Source: Isochrysis galbana (taxonomy: Eukaryota > Haptophyta > Isochrysidales > Isochrysidaceae). From it: a stretch of 64,000 bases of DNA. The stretch covers positions 124,001-188,000 of the forward strand of contig CM030935.1 in the NCBI GenBank assembly GCA_018136815.1, written 5' to 3'. The notes under the pieces are model-generated. The model ran no database searches. It had not been told where the DNA came from and saw nothing but the letters and a program-made list of their open reading frames with translations. Every line of letters starts with the position of its first letter. The first letter of the stretch is position 1. A program made the translations under genes and the position numbers. Shown here one piece after another: positions 38,270 through 48,007 of the stretch.

Positions 38270-38576
38270 AACATCGATACACCTACCAAAGTCGCTGATA
38301 GAGACAATGGAACTTGGATATAAACCAAGCAATCAAAAAGCGACCAGACGGACACACTCGACAACAAAGACAATTCCAGAAGGCCTGCCCGGACCCCACA
38401 CTCCGAACCAGGCCTCAGGTAGCGCACCGAGGCCGGACCCCGGAAACCGAAGAAAAAGGAAAGAAGGGGGGCAGGGGAAGAGGTGGAGGGAGGGATGATA
38501 AGGGCGGTGTAGATAGCGAAGGGAAGTCCCATAGATAGTAGGTGTGTAGCCCTGAATCTTCAGAAGGTTTTTTTTT

Positions 38577-38593
38577 TTGTCTTCGGTGTTGAC
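38577..38593 (+). repeat. Right target-site duplication of LINE copy D
   Basis: Exact repeat of 34787-34803. Confidence 0.95.
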
Positions 38594-38944
38594 CGCCACG
38601 TGCAACTCGTCGATGTGTTTGAACGCACGGTGGCCGTCGTACTTCTCTTCCTCCTCATCCGTGTAGAGCACATCCAAGGTGGCCACAAGCTTGTCATCCT
38701 TGATGCACATGATGAGGAGGTCATATGCCTTGTTGAGTTCCACCTGGGTGGCTTCCTTGTCCTTGTTGGCGTCATCGACGCTTTCCGTCTTGTTCTTGAG
38801 CATCGCACGTCGGCAACCGTTCTTGCCGGCCATCGCGAGCAACTTGGGCCTGAATGCTCTCCATTCAGCACCATCCTTGTTGTAGAAGAAGATCTTGTCA
38901 TTGTTCTTGTCCATGTCTCTTTGTCTCTCGGCGGGGGTACCAGA

Positions 38945-39184
38945 TGAGTGGCGAAAGCTTTCTTGTTACTTGTCTCTTAGGGGTCTCTACCCTTGCACGG
39001 TCCGTTGTCCGTTCAAACGACTCAACCGCCGTAACCGACTCAACCGCCGGTCACGTAACCGACACAAAAACAAAACCCCAACAAGAACAAATGCTTTGCA
39101 CACCACCTAGCCATAGCTAGGCCTTGGGTTCACGACGCACATTAAGCCTTGCATGAAGCCTTGTATGAAGCCTTGCGCTTCTCA
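38945..39184 (-). repeat. LTR (5' LTR of the minus-strand copia)
   Basis: 240 bp, TG...CA, with two copies of the 18-base unit. On the minus strand it is followed by tctggtacccccgcc, a possible primer-binding site. Confidence 0.92.
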
Positions 39185-39840
39185 ATATTTCGGCATGAGT
39201 ACGAGCCTTGAGCCTTGTTCGTTATAGTTACTCGTTACATACCGTCTTCTATGTTCGTCGTGGTCGCGCAAGGCGTGCAGATTCGGATTCTCCCTGGGCT
39301 CAAGTATGTCAGAGCAAGGCTCATCTCACTCTTGGAGATTGCCTGCGAGGGCGCGCCGGCAGCTAGCGCGGAATGCGGTTCTTGCGGGGAGCTCATGGAG
39401 CTTTCCTCGGGGTTGACTACGGGCATGGTGATCGACGCCCAACGACGCACGACGCATGGAGGGCGCGGGAGTGTGGAAGGAGGCTTGTGGGAGGTGGTGG
39501 CAGGCGACTGGGGGTGGCTCAGGCGCGTGCTTGACTTGTATTGAATCGTTGACTCGGGGTATAGACTCGGGAACTCGGGGGGACTCACTTGGACTTGGGA
39601 ACTGTTGTATTCAGGCCTCCTGGCATGAATATTTCGGCATGGGTACGTGCCTTCGTCGTTATATATCGTCTTCTATGTTCGTCTTGGTCACTCAAGGCGT
39701 GCGGATTCGGATTCTCCCTGGGCTCAAATCCTGGTCCGCCGATTTTCGTCTCGAAATTCGAAGATTTGAGTTTTATTTTCACCGTTACGGTAATTGTCCA
39801 CGCGTTTAAGGTAAGAAATGCAGGTAACAGAACTGGGCCC
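39185..39840 (+). repeat. Dispersed repeat, two tandem-like copies
   Basis: The copies at 39185-39305 (joined originally to 33847-33876) and 39603-39840 share ttgtattcaggcct..tggc, atatttcggcatg.gtacg, gtcttctatgttcgtc and gattcggattctccctgggc. Other partial copies are at 25921 and perhaps 8210. No protein is encoded. The family is unknown. Confidence 0.7.
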
Positions 39841-40200
39841 CCTCTCTGCATTCCCTCCCCCCCCCCTCTGCATTCCCTCCCTCCCCTTCTGCAGTTTCCC
39901 CTCCCCTCTGCAGTTCCCCCCCCCCCCTCTGCAGTTCTCACCCCCTCTGCAGTCTTCCCCCTCCCCCTCCCCTCTCTCCATTCCCTGTTTTCCCGGGCCA
40001 AGCTGGGAAAAATACGTGAATGTGAGGGAGAATTGGGTCAGTGTTGCGATTCCCCCCCCTTTCGCAGTTCCCCCCCCCTTCCGCAGCTCTCCTCCCTCCC
40101 CTCTCTCCATTCCCTGTTTTCCCGGGCCAAGCCGGGAAACACACGTCGTGAATGTGAGGGAGGATTGGGTCAGTGTTGTGATCCCCCCCCCCTCCGCGGT
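39840..40200. repeat. Pyrimidine-rich tandem repeats
   Basis: Short ctctgcagtt/ctctgcattccc units (39840-39960) are followed by two copies of a roughly 126-base unit (39974 and 40100) that begin ctctctccattccctgtttt, continue cccgggccaagc and end ttgggtcagtgtt. Confidence 0.8.
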
Positions 40201-40425
40201 TCCCACCGAGAACGAGAGAAAGCAGAAAATTATAACGATAAATGCCGAACGACAAATAGAAGAGAGAAGCCTAACGAGTGTCGATTCGCGAATGCGACAC
40301 ATGTCCATGTCCGAGTTTCCGAGTCCGAGTCCTGTTGAATTGATAACTGATCCCCGATCCTCCGATCCTCCACATCCAAGCCCGCTACCAAGTCCGAGTA
40401 CAAGGCCACGCCGAGTCACTCGGTG

Positions 40426-40701
40426 ATGGCCACAATCCCAATGCCGTCGTCTCAAAATATCCCTTCGTCCTCGTCGTCGACTCCGGCGGCGAGGGGTTTC
40501 ACATTCGGGCCGATGCCCTCTCGCCCCATCTCACGTGTCAACCTTGTTCCTGGCGTCAATTCTGTTGAAATCATCGAGGATGCATCCCGACCGAGTCGAA
40601 TCTCCGTCTTCGCGGAGTTCACGAGCAACTCGCAACTCGTCGCCGATGGTAATACCCAACGTCATGGTGCAGCAAGGCTAGGGCTCGGCAGAACCAATTA
40701 A
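40426..40701 (+). CDS. Hypothetical short frame, possible first exon
   Basis: The ATG at 40426 opens a frame with MATIPMPSSQNIPSSSSST and the less biased stretch PGVNSVEIIEDASRPSRIS. A possible donor (gatg|gtaata) lies at 40649. It could be a first exon or a gag-type leader. No domain is recognised and no partner exon was found. Confidence 0.25.
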   Translation: MATIPMPSSQNIPSSSSSTPAARGFTFGPMPSRPISRVNLVPGVNSVEIIEDASRPSRISVFAEFTSNSQLVADGNTQRHGAARLGLGRTN

Positions 40702-40821
40702 TGATTAATCGGCACTCACCCAAGTTATTTGGGGTTTTGGCGCCAGCCAAGGAACTACTAGGCAGTTTCGGAGAAACTGCCGGCGTTAATCGATTAATAG
40801 GGGGGGTGGGGGGGTTTGCCC

Positions 40822-41022
40822 CGTATCGCGCTGGTGCCCATGCGGCAATCATCGCGGCTTGTGCGAGGCAGAGCGCCATCGCCGAACGCATCGCCAGTGT
40901 AATCTCACAAACGGGTAAGATTTGCCCTACATCCTACATTTGCACGCACGCACATTCACGGTAACGCGCGCGACACTTATAGTAACACAGTACAACGCGC
41001 GCGACAACCATGTGCAGAGAAA
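40822..41022 (+). repeat. Dispersed repeat with conserved peptide
   Basis: It matches 58235-58400 and, reversed, 50030-50218. The shared blocks are cgcggtggtgcccatgaggc, ggcttgggcgaggcagagcg, ccatcgcc, a ggtaaga-like site, cacgcacattcac and gcgcgcgaca-taatagta. Each copy can encode YRGGAHEATTAAWARQSAI or a close variant. Confidence 0.72.
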
Positions 41023-41047
41023 TGAGAGAACGACGGGAGAAGAGCCC

Positions 41048-41195
41048 CGTAAGACCCGCGGGGGGGGATTCGGCGGGGGAACCCACCCGCGGGGGGGAAT
41101 TCGGCGGGCGGGAAACCCGTAAGACCCGGCGGGGGGACCCGTAAGACCCGCGAGGGGGGAATCGGCGGGGGAACCCGTAAGACCCGCGGGGGAAG
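41048..41195. repeat. G-rich minisatellite
   Basis: Units of acccgtaagacccgcggggg and aattcggcggggga are repeated imperfectly five to six times. Confidence 0.8.
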
Positions 41196-41364
41196 CTGCA
41201 GGACTCCCCACGCAAGGAGATTATAACAGTAGAAGCGAATGGATAATGGATGTATCCATAATACCCCGAAGTGCCTACCGTCAGAGGCGCCCAAGGCTAC
41301 GAGGCCAGACGGCCAGGGGCCAGTCCGAGGGCCGAGGGCCGGCGGGCCCGCGGGCCGCGGGCGC

Positions 41365-41488
41365 CCGTAAGTAGAGCACAAGGGGAGATGCCGTAAGGCG
41401 GGTAGTGAGGGAAGGGAGGGGAATAGACGTGGCGATTGAAGTGAATCCCAAAGCCGCGCGCGAGGCGAGAACATCAAAAGGTTTTTTT
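41365..41488 (+). mobile_element. LINE 3' UTR fragment
   Basis: cgtaagtagagcacaagggg, a GCC-GTAA-GGC hairpin (41390-41399), ccgcgcgcgaggcgagaac and catcaaaaggttttttt match the last 125 bases of copies E and G. It is a very short 5'-truncated insertion. Confidence 0.82.
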
Positions 41489-41539
41489 GGAGCATGTGCA
41501 AGGAGGGGCGCTCCGGCTAGCATAGGCATAGGCAGAAAG

Positions 41540-41665
41540 CTAGTGAAGAGCTGGGTGGCATAAAGGGGGGGGGGTGCTTGCGCTTGCCGCGGCAGGGAGT
41601 CTTGTCTTGAGTGAGCGCTAGCCCCGTCCCTTTGTCGCACCGCGACCCATAAGAATTTGTTAAAA
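41540..41665 (+). repeat. Repeat shared with 45915-46045
   Basis: agtgaagagctgggtggcat, gggtgcttgcgcttgccgcg, gcagggagtcttgtcttgag and aatttgttaaaa recur in the same order at 45915-46045. In the second place the repeat directly precedes the Stowaway-like element. Confidence 0.75.
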
Positions 41666-43929
41666 AATTACTTGGCTAATGCAAATACAAACCGCGAGTT
41701 CAAGTAGGTCCCACGAGTGCAAGCAAGAAGAAAGGTGTTCTCGCGCGGAACGTCCATGGCCCACGCGCACACGGAATGACATGCTGGCGCACGAAACGCG
41801 ACAAGCGTGCGTGTGCGCATGCCTTGGCAAGCTCGTGCTGCTTTCAAGACCTAAGATTGTCGTGGTCGTTCAAGTCCATGAACGAGAAGACCCCAAAGCA
41901 CGAAAGCGATAAAAATGTGGCGTGGCGTAAAAGCGCAGGATTTCACAGTGGCCCACGCCCTGTATTCGGGTATCAGGCGCCGATTGGCCCCGCGCCTATC
42001 TTGATGGAGTGGCCCATAGGCAGGTATTGAAAGCGCGCGCCATTCTTGGGGGGGGAAGCCATCCCTGCAGCCCGCTCAACACTTGGCAGCACGCGGAGGC
42101 TCGTGTTGGCAAGGTTGAACACCTCTTGAGAGCTCGTTGTGTTGAAGTCGCGCTTCTCACGGCCAAAACGAGATGATGGTGAGGCCGCCTCGTAGACCCA
42201 AATCTGAGATTCAATGATGGGCAAATGTCAAATGCGATGTGCAAGTGCGATGGGCCAAGCTCAAGACCACATAATTTTCCATTGGACAAAGCATCCACAA
42301 TTGCACCCAATAGGCTCGTGCGGCCATGCGGGGATAGTCATGCGAACGGAAATCGCCTTGTCTGCAAGAGCACGCTACCGCGGGATCTCTGCCAGCCCAG
42401 GAGGCGCGCACGTTGTTGTAGCCGCCGGGGTGTGATTGTGCATGGCGCTTAGATGGTGGAGATTGAATGGTTGGGGAAATGGCCCTCTCACGATCTGGCG
42501 ACTGAATGAAGCGAACAAGTGGGGAAACGAAGTGATTCATGGAGTGGAGCACGCCTTGCAAATGTCGGGCATCATTTCTTTCTCGGGGAGGAGAAGTGGT
42601 CAATACAGTGGAGCACGCCGTGCAAGTGTCGGGCATCGTTTATTTCTATCCAGCCAATTACTCAACGCAAGGAGAAATATTATCTCCATGTATTGTGCTC
42701 ATCGCGAATTTCCTCGGGGTGCGATTCCGTACCGTGTTCTGGACGCCATGTCGTTCAAATCTCTTGACATCGACAGACAGACGATTGACGTGCATGGGCT
42801 TGTCGTACAGGAATCCAGAATGGCTCCTACTCAGTGCTGGTAGGGCGTTTATCTTGTAGCGATTTGCAGCTTGTGCTGCTAGATCATCCACGTGGGCAGC
42901 CAAGGGAGGCTTCGAGCGAGGCATCGTCGGCACGTCTAGAGTCAAACTCTTTCCTGAGACCAGGGGATGGAGCTTACCACAGTGAGACCTCATCATGCAT
43001 GAGAGGCAGGTTAGTGTTAGCTTTGCAAGGTTTGTGATGTCTCGAGCACAGTACCCTGCCGAGACGGGCCCAACCTCACTCACCGTCGAGGTAGCTCGAG
43101 TAGAGAGGGAAGCCCTGCGACTCGGTGAGCCGGTATCCAGCGAGAAATCTGCCGTTGGTGCCAGAGCGCACAAAGTTAGGCGCAGTGTTGCGCAGCCATG
43201 GGTCCGTGCGGCCGACCATGGCCGACAGTCAGAAATTCGTTTCAGATTTACTCTCACTCACCACGGTGACGCCCCCACCGTACGAAAAGAAATGTAGTCT
43301 CGTAGAGAATCTTCTTGTCTAGCCTCCCTCGCCACATCCACCGGACGAGCCATGCGCCAAGCGCGCACCCCCCCCATCGCGAAGTCGGGGCTCCGTTGCC
43401 GATGAGGGGGGACTTCGGACCCGCAGCACTAAGATTAAACCAGCACAGACCAGAAAACCATAAGACTCCGCCCCCATGGCCATGGCCTGTGCGAAACCCT
43501 TCTTCTTCTTTCTTCCCTTTACCCAGGATCATTCCCGGGGAACAGGTACAAGCATACGAGGGCCGAACTGAATCGTGCTCAAGCCGGGCGTCGCATAGGC
43601 CAACGTTGGATCTTGACCAAAACCGCTAGGGCTTTTGCTTTTATGGTTTATGGCTCCATCTTCCATCTCCATCTCCATCTCAAGTATTTAGTATTTAGGA
43701 CCGTGGCCTGTTTTGTGTTTTGCCGTTTTGGGGTTACGCTTCGTTGTTGGGGCTCCCTTGGAGGGTCTGGGGCCCGAAGGGCATCGAATATGTGCTAGAT
43801 CTAGATGGCTGTTTTCCGGGGTTTCGGGTTTCTACCGCTTTACTTTGTACTTTGGTGTATTTCCTCAATCCCGACATTTTTCTCACTTTTAAAGCACTTT
43901 TACACCCTTAGAAGTTAGAAGTTGAAATA
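41666..43929. other. No assigned gene; uncertain minus-strand frames
   Basis: Minus-strand frames at 42636-42211 and 43257-42658 (199 codons, with HVDDLAAQAANRYKINALPA and VKRFERHGVQNTVRNRTPRK) have uneven composition, but no domain is recognised. They may be remains of a coding element. A direct repeat of about 36 bases (agtggagcacgcc.tgcaa.tgtcgggcatc) occurs at 42541 and 42606. Confidence 0.3.
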
Positions 43930-44011
43930 GTGTTTGACCGCCCCATATATAAGATGCATTTCGTGATGTCTGAGACTGTTATTTTGTCCAAGGGGTAGGG
44001 CGGTCAAACAC
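43930..44011. mobile_element. 82-bp terminal-inverted-repeat element
   Basis: Perfect 14-bp inverted repeats gtgtttgaccgccc (43930-43943) and gggcggtcaaacac (43998-44011) enclose 54 AT-richer bases. The same end sequence occurs alone at about 12295-12310. It looks like a miniature DNA element. No target duplication was identified. Confidence 0.6.
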
Positions 44012-46054
44012 GGCTTTTTAAGTACTAATATATGGGGGGGGGTCGACATTTTTGACCGTGAGTGAGCGGAAAGCCCCGGCGAAAGCGGCTCGGAGGGTCT
44101 CCCCGCCTTTTCAGGATCCTCGTCCGAAAAGACGGTGCGAAGTCCCGTCGGACCCCCCCCCCTTGCACACGCTCTGGCGGCTCGGCGGCTCACACGAGCC
44201 GAACTGGACGTCGCTCCCACTGAGAGATGTGTTTCTTTCACTTAAAAGGTGCCTAGACATATATTGAATTAGGGGTCCCACGCTCCATATTGCCTATAAA
44301 GCAAATTTCAAACCCTGGTGCCCCAGCGATGACGTCCGCGCATGCACATGCGCACCACACACGGCTCGCACACGGCCGATTCGGCCGTCAGAGGATGCTC
44401 CTTGACGGTCCCGACCTCGCCCCGCAGGATTCGCTCTGGCTCGCGACTGACGAGGAGCTGGAGCACCAGGACGCCATGGCGCTCGACGTTGGTCGCTGGT
44501 CGACAAAAGTTTATTGGCCGCTGGCGGGACAGGTGCAGGTGCGCTGCCGATCGCGCCCGCTCTGACGCAGGTCGACCGAGCCCGTACCTAACAATGCCTT
44601 TGCCGCCCCAAACGGCAGGTTCCCGACTCGTCTTTCGACGCTGTGAGGCAGGGAGAACACCTGCCGCCAATGCTCAATCAGAGCATCGGCGGCAGGTGTT
44701 CTCATCGGCTTTTCACGTGCATCATAGGGCATAGGGCTGGTAGCAATCTAGATTATAATTTAAAGCTAGCCTGCAGCGTGCTCTGCGACGGCGCGACGCG
44801 CGCGGCCGATCAGTAATGTGGAATTGATAGCACTTTGTTTGACGTCTAAAGGGAGAAGTTTCCTCCGCACGGAGGGCTCGAAAATTGGGCAGAAGGGCGA
44901 ATTTCGAGCTCTAGACCGCCCGTTCTTTTTTTTGGCTACTAGTAGATTCAACATGCAATCTAGCCGCAGATGGTGTCAAGGAGACCTTCACGCGGGCACG
45001 CGGGCCAAGGGCATCGTGGCATACTTTCATCGTTCAACGTGTGGCCCTTGTAGGCTAGCCGCTAGTCACCGTCGCAGGATCCTACATTCGCATTCGCCCT
45101 CTTTGCCCTCGCATCCTTTGGCGCCTCCCTTGTCGCCTGCTTGCCCCTCACCTGGCTTACCTCCTTGCGTGCTCCGTGCTCCTCGCGTTTTTAGGCTAAG
45201 TCGCGTTCAGGTATCGCCGGTGCAAGGAACCGCTCCCTTGTGTGACCCTGATTCCCCCTCAGGTGTTGGCCGTTGGATTATATATATCGTGGCGCTGATT
45301 TACTTCGGTCTTCATCAACTCACTTAATTAAGGGTTTTCGAAAGATTCCTTCCTTATTCCTGTGCGTAACTGTCGCTCCCGTCGGATCGTCTGTCGCCCC
45401 GTCGCCCTCTTGTCGGCATTCACATCCTTGTTCGGTCTGTCAGCAGGTTCCTGTGCGTTCCGTGATAAGGATACGTAAGTGTGGGGAGTATTGACGTGAG
45501 TGTGGTGTCATCTCGTCGGTCCAATGGACTCTATCCGTCTGTCGTCTGTCGTTCTTCGTTCGTCGCTCTCGTTCTCGTTCTCGTTCCCGTTCTCGTCCCT
45601 CGTTCTCAACACTCTATTAGTACCAAACCCTTCCACCTTCCAATCCCTCAGCCCCAGCCTATCCATCCCGAACCGCCCAACCACCATGTCCGCTCCGTCG
45701 TCGCGCTCGCCCTCGCCCAAGCCCGTCCTCCCGCCTTCCTCTGCTGCGGAGGTGGTGGTCCAGCCCGCCATTCCATCACTCGTGGCCATCTCCGCCGCGC
45801 CTCCCGCCGATCGTTTCCCTTCCGTATCATCGCATATCGAGCAGTGGTCATGCTCGATTCGTCAGATCCTGGCGTGGGGACCGGTTAAAAGTAAAAGTCT
45901 GTCATCGTATGGAATACGACATAGTGAAGAGCTGGGTGGCATAAGGGGGAAGGGTGCTTGCGCTTGCCGCGGCAGGGAGTCCTGTCTTGAGTGAGCGCGG
46001 CTAGTCCTGTTCCTTTGCTGCGCCGCGACACATAAAAATTTGTTTAAAATAATA
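44012..46054. other. No assigned gene; one long hairpin
   Basis: The hairpin at 44653-44703 is listed separately. A frame at 44290-44565 has no recognised domain. The part from 44955 to 45860 has LTR-like leader features: a tg...-rich start, ctcgttctcgttctcgttcc repeats at 45567-45600, and a Ser/Pro-rich frame from an ATG at 45686. This hints at an old LTR element without a visible partner. Confidence 0.35.
44653..44703. repeat. Long near-perfect hairpin
   Basis: Arms of 23 bases (gagaacacctgccgcc...) pair with one mismatch around a five-base aatca loop. There is no surrounding gene. It could be a miniature element, a structured RNA or a transcription-end structure. Confidence 0.8.
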
Positions 46055-47551
46055 CTACCTCCGTTCCACAACTGAAATGTGAGAGAGCCTTTGTTTGGGA
46101 AGCGAGGGCGGCGCCTAGAGAAGAGGAGGCACTAGATGGAAGGCCGGGGTGTGGGGAGGGTACATGCTGGCTTAACAAGGTGCTTTCGTTGAGGATGTTA
46201 ACGAAAATCTAAAGCGCCCCACAACGTGTCAAAAACGGGCACTCTATTTACTGTCAGAAGCAACGTCACGACGATGCGGCAAGGCGCAAGGCGTGATGGT
46301 TTCCACCGGGAGGACTGTTGGTGGTTGAGCTCCTCTTCTTGCGCCCCTTGCCTTGCCACTCATACTCGCCCCCAGTGCGAGCGCCGCGCTGCGGCGGCTC
46401 CACTACCTTCAGCCGCGCCATGCAACTAAGTTTATACTTAGTTCGCCCATGGGGGGGCACGAGCCCCCCTCTCTCTCCACTCCTCCCCTGCCATGGGGGA
46501 GGAACCACCCCTCACTCGATGGTAGAAACTGTCAGACCCGACTCCTACTATGACCTCTCAGACATATTCCCGCAAGCAACTACCTACAACTCCTTCACGG
46601 CCGCGTCAGCTGCCGGCTCGATCGAACAGCCCTCTGCCCACGAGCCAATAGTCATCGCGTGTTCGACACAGTGAGGGAGAGGCAGGAGGGGCCAGGGCCA
46701 TGCCCCAGCCTCACCTGCCCCCTGAGCTGCGCTCCGAGGCCCCTGCCGGCCTCCTGGGGACCTGAAGAGGGGCCGCAGGCGCGCGCCATGGGCATGGGCC
46801 CCCGCCGCAGGGAAGAGAGGAGGAAAAGGGAAGAGGGAGGGGAGGGGGGAGCGGAGGGAAGAGGGAGTAGGGGAGGGGGGAGCGGCAGCTCTCCCCTCCG
46901 GCAGAAACGTGTCTTCTCGCCCCGTTTGGGTAAGAGAAGACGGGGGCGCCAGAGCCAGGAGGGAAGGGCCGCGGCTCGCCGCGGCCACTCGCTTCGGCGA
47001 GGAGGGATTAGCGCTCCTGGGCCCCTATTCACGAGTGCCCCCCCCCCCCTGCGTTGCTTTTACCCGAAAGGGGTTTTCCCCAGCGTGGACTCGAGGAGAG
47101 GACGCGCTGGGGTGCGCGGGGTCGGTGCGTGCACTGGGGGGAGGACAAATATCGAGGGGAGGGGGCAGTGCCCCCACCCCCCGGTATCACTCGGACACCT
47201 GGCTCGTCAGGCATGGCGGGATTCCGGGACGGAAAAGTTGTGTCCAATTAGCTAGTGGGGCTGGCTAGGATATAACATTAATTATTATTATATTCAGCCG
47301 CGCCATGCGGCCGCTAGTGCCACGGGCCAAGAGCTTTCGCGCCAATCGTTCGCGTCAACCGATTTTCACACCCAGTCCACATTGAAAAACTGCCCATTTC
47401 AATAGTTTTCCGAGTGCTGAGCCCCCCCCTCCTCACCCCATTAAGCCAGCATGTACCGGCACCCCCCCCCTTGAAGTTGTGGTTTATTTATTTCAAGTTT
47501 TGGGGAGCTGTGAAAAGAAAACTAAAAAAAACAGTTTTGGAACGGAGGTAG
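46055..47551. mobile_element. Stowaway/mariner-like inverted-repeat element
   Basis: It begins ctacctccgttcc and ends ggaacggaggtag, with TA on both outer sides (46053-46054 and 47552-47553). Longer inverted similarity continues inside (gtacatgctggcttaa near 46163 and, reversed, near 47440). The terminal sequence closely resembles plant Stowaway and other Tc1/mariner ends. No transposase is present. The element at 46423-47292 is inserted in it. Confidence 0.75.
46423..47292 (+). mobile_element. LINE-derived element with captured coding fragment
   Basis: An exact 15-bp duplication (ttcagccgcgccatg at 46408-46422 and 47293-47307) bounds it. It starts caactaagtttatacttagt with a perfect 8-bp-stem hairpin. 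After ggaggaaccacccc comes the 155-base coding fragment also seen at 3048-3202, then the agggagaggcaggaggggcc core shared with 59.6 kb. The 3' end (attaattattattata) differs from the T-tailed relatives. Confidence 0.85.
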
Positions 47552-48007
47552 TAAAATAAATTCGGTATCCGGGGTTGAGGCCCGCGTGCACACTACGTCC
47601 CTGACTAAGGGTAAGTGGTGGGAGGGGGCTGGCCTAGTGGTGTTTTCTTGCATTTTTGTCTCTCCGGGTTTCATCCCTTTTTTGGCGCGGAGGTGTATGT
47701 GGCTACTCTAGTCAACAAGATGATGCTCTACAATCTACAACTCCATAAAATTCTCAATACCTAGGCAGTGTGAACCAGCAGAAAGAACAAAAGGAAACTC
47801 TGACGGGACGAACGGCTGAGTCGGCAGCGACCACACGATCCGAACTGGCGGCTGGCGGCTGGCGGCTGGCGACAGCTCCGGGGCAGCGCGAGAAGAGTAG
47901 CGGCCTATTGAGCAGCACTAAGGCGAGGAGCAGTTCGCTGTGGCGAGGAGGGATTCGCCCTGTCGCTGCGTCTGTTTCTCGGGCTATCGCCAGTCGCAAG
48001 TGCGCAA
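47552..48007. other. No assigned gene
   Basis: Nothing recognisable apart from three short ggcggct repeats near 47842-47870. It may include the promoter of the frame that follows. Confidence 0.4.

Larger units (their letters stand above)
34804..38576 (+). mobile_element. LINE copy D, nested in the copia element
   Basis: A 17-bp exact duplication bounds a 3.77-kb LINE. It starts aactatcagtaaactgatag (a perfect 7-bp-stem hairpin) and ends aatcttcagaaggttttttt. It carries an intact ORF1-like/CCCH/endonuclease frame (34828 to about 37235), then jumps directly to the C-terminal region (about 37236-38269) in another frame: the whole reverse transcriptase is missing. The ends belong to a lineage distinct from copies E and G. 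This copy had to be mobilised in trans or was deleted after insertion. Confidence 0.93.
33877..39184 (-). mobile_element. Ty1/copia LTR element, broken, with nested LINE
   Basis: The element is flanked by atatt duplications and by LTRs of 258 and 240 bp that start TG and end CA. On the minus strand, the gag-like part (38914 downward, WRAFRPKLLAMAGKNG) continues beyond the nested LINE with MTNLQEFPSREEVTNRF. The RNase H end (SDSKGAKALADNP...NVADMMTKPL) lies at 34423-34199, next to a purine tract before the 3' LTR. The interior is far shorter than a complete copia element, so it is broken. LTR identity apart from one repeat-unit difference implies a young insertion. LINE copy D entered later. 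Confidence 0.9.
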
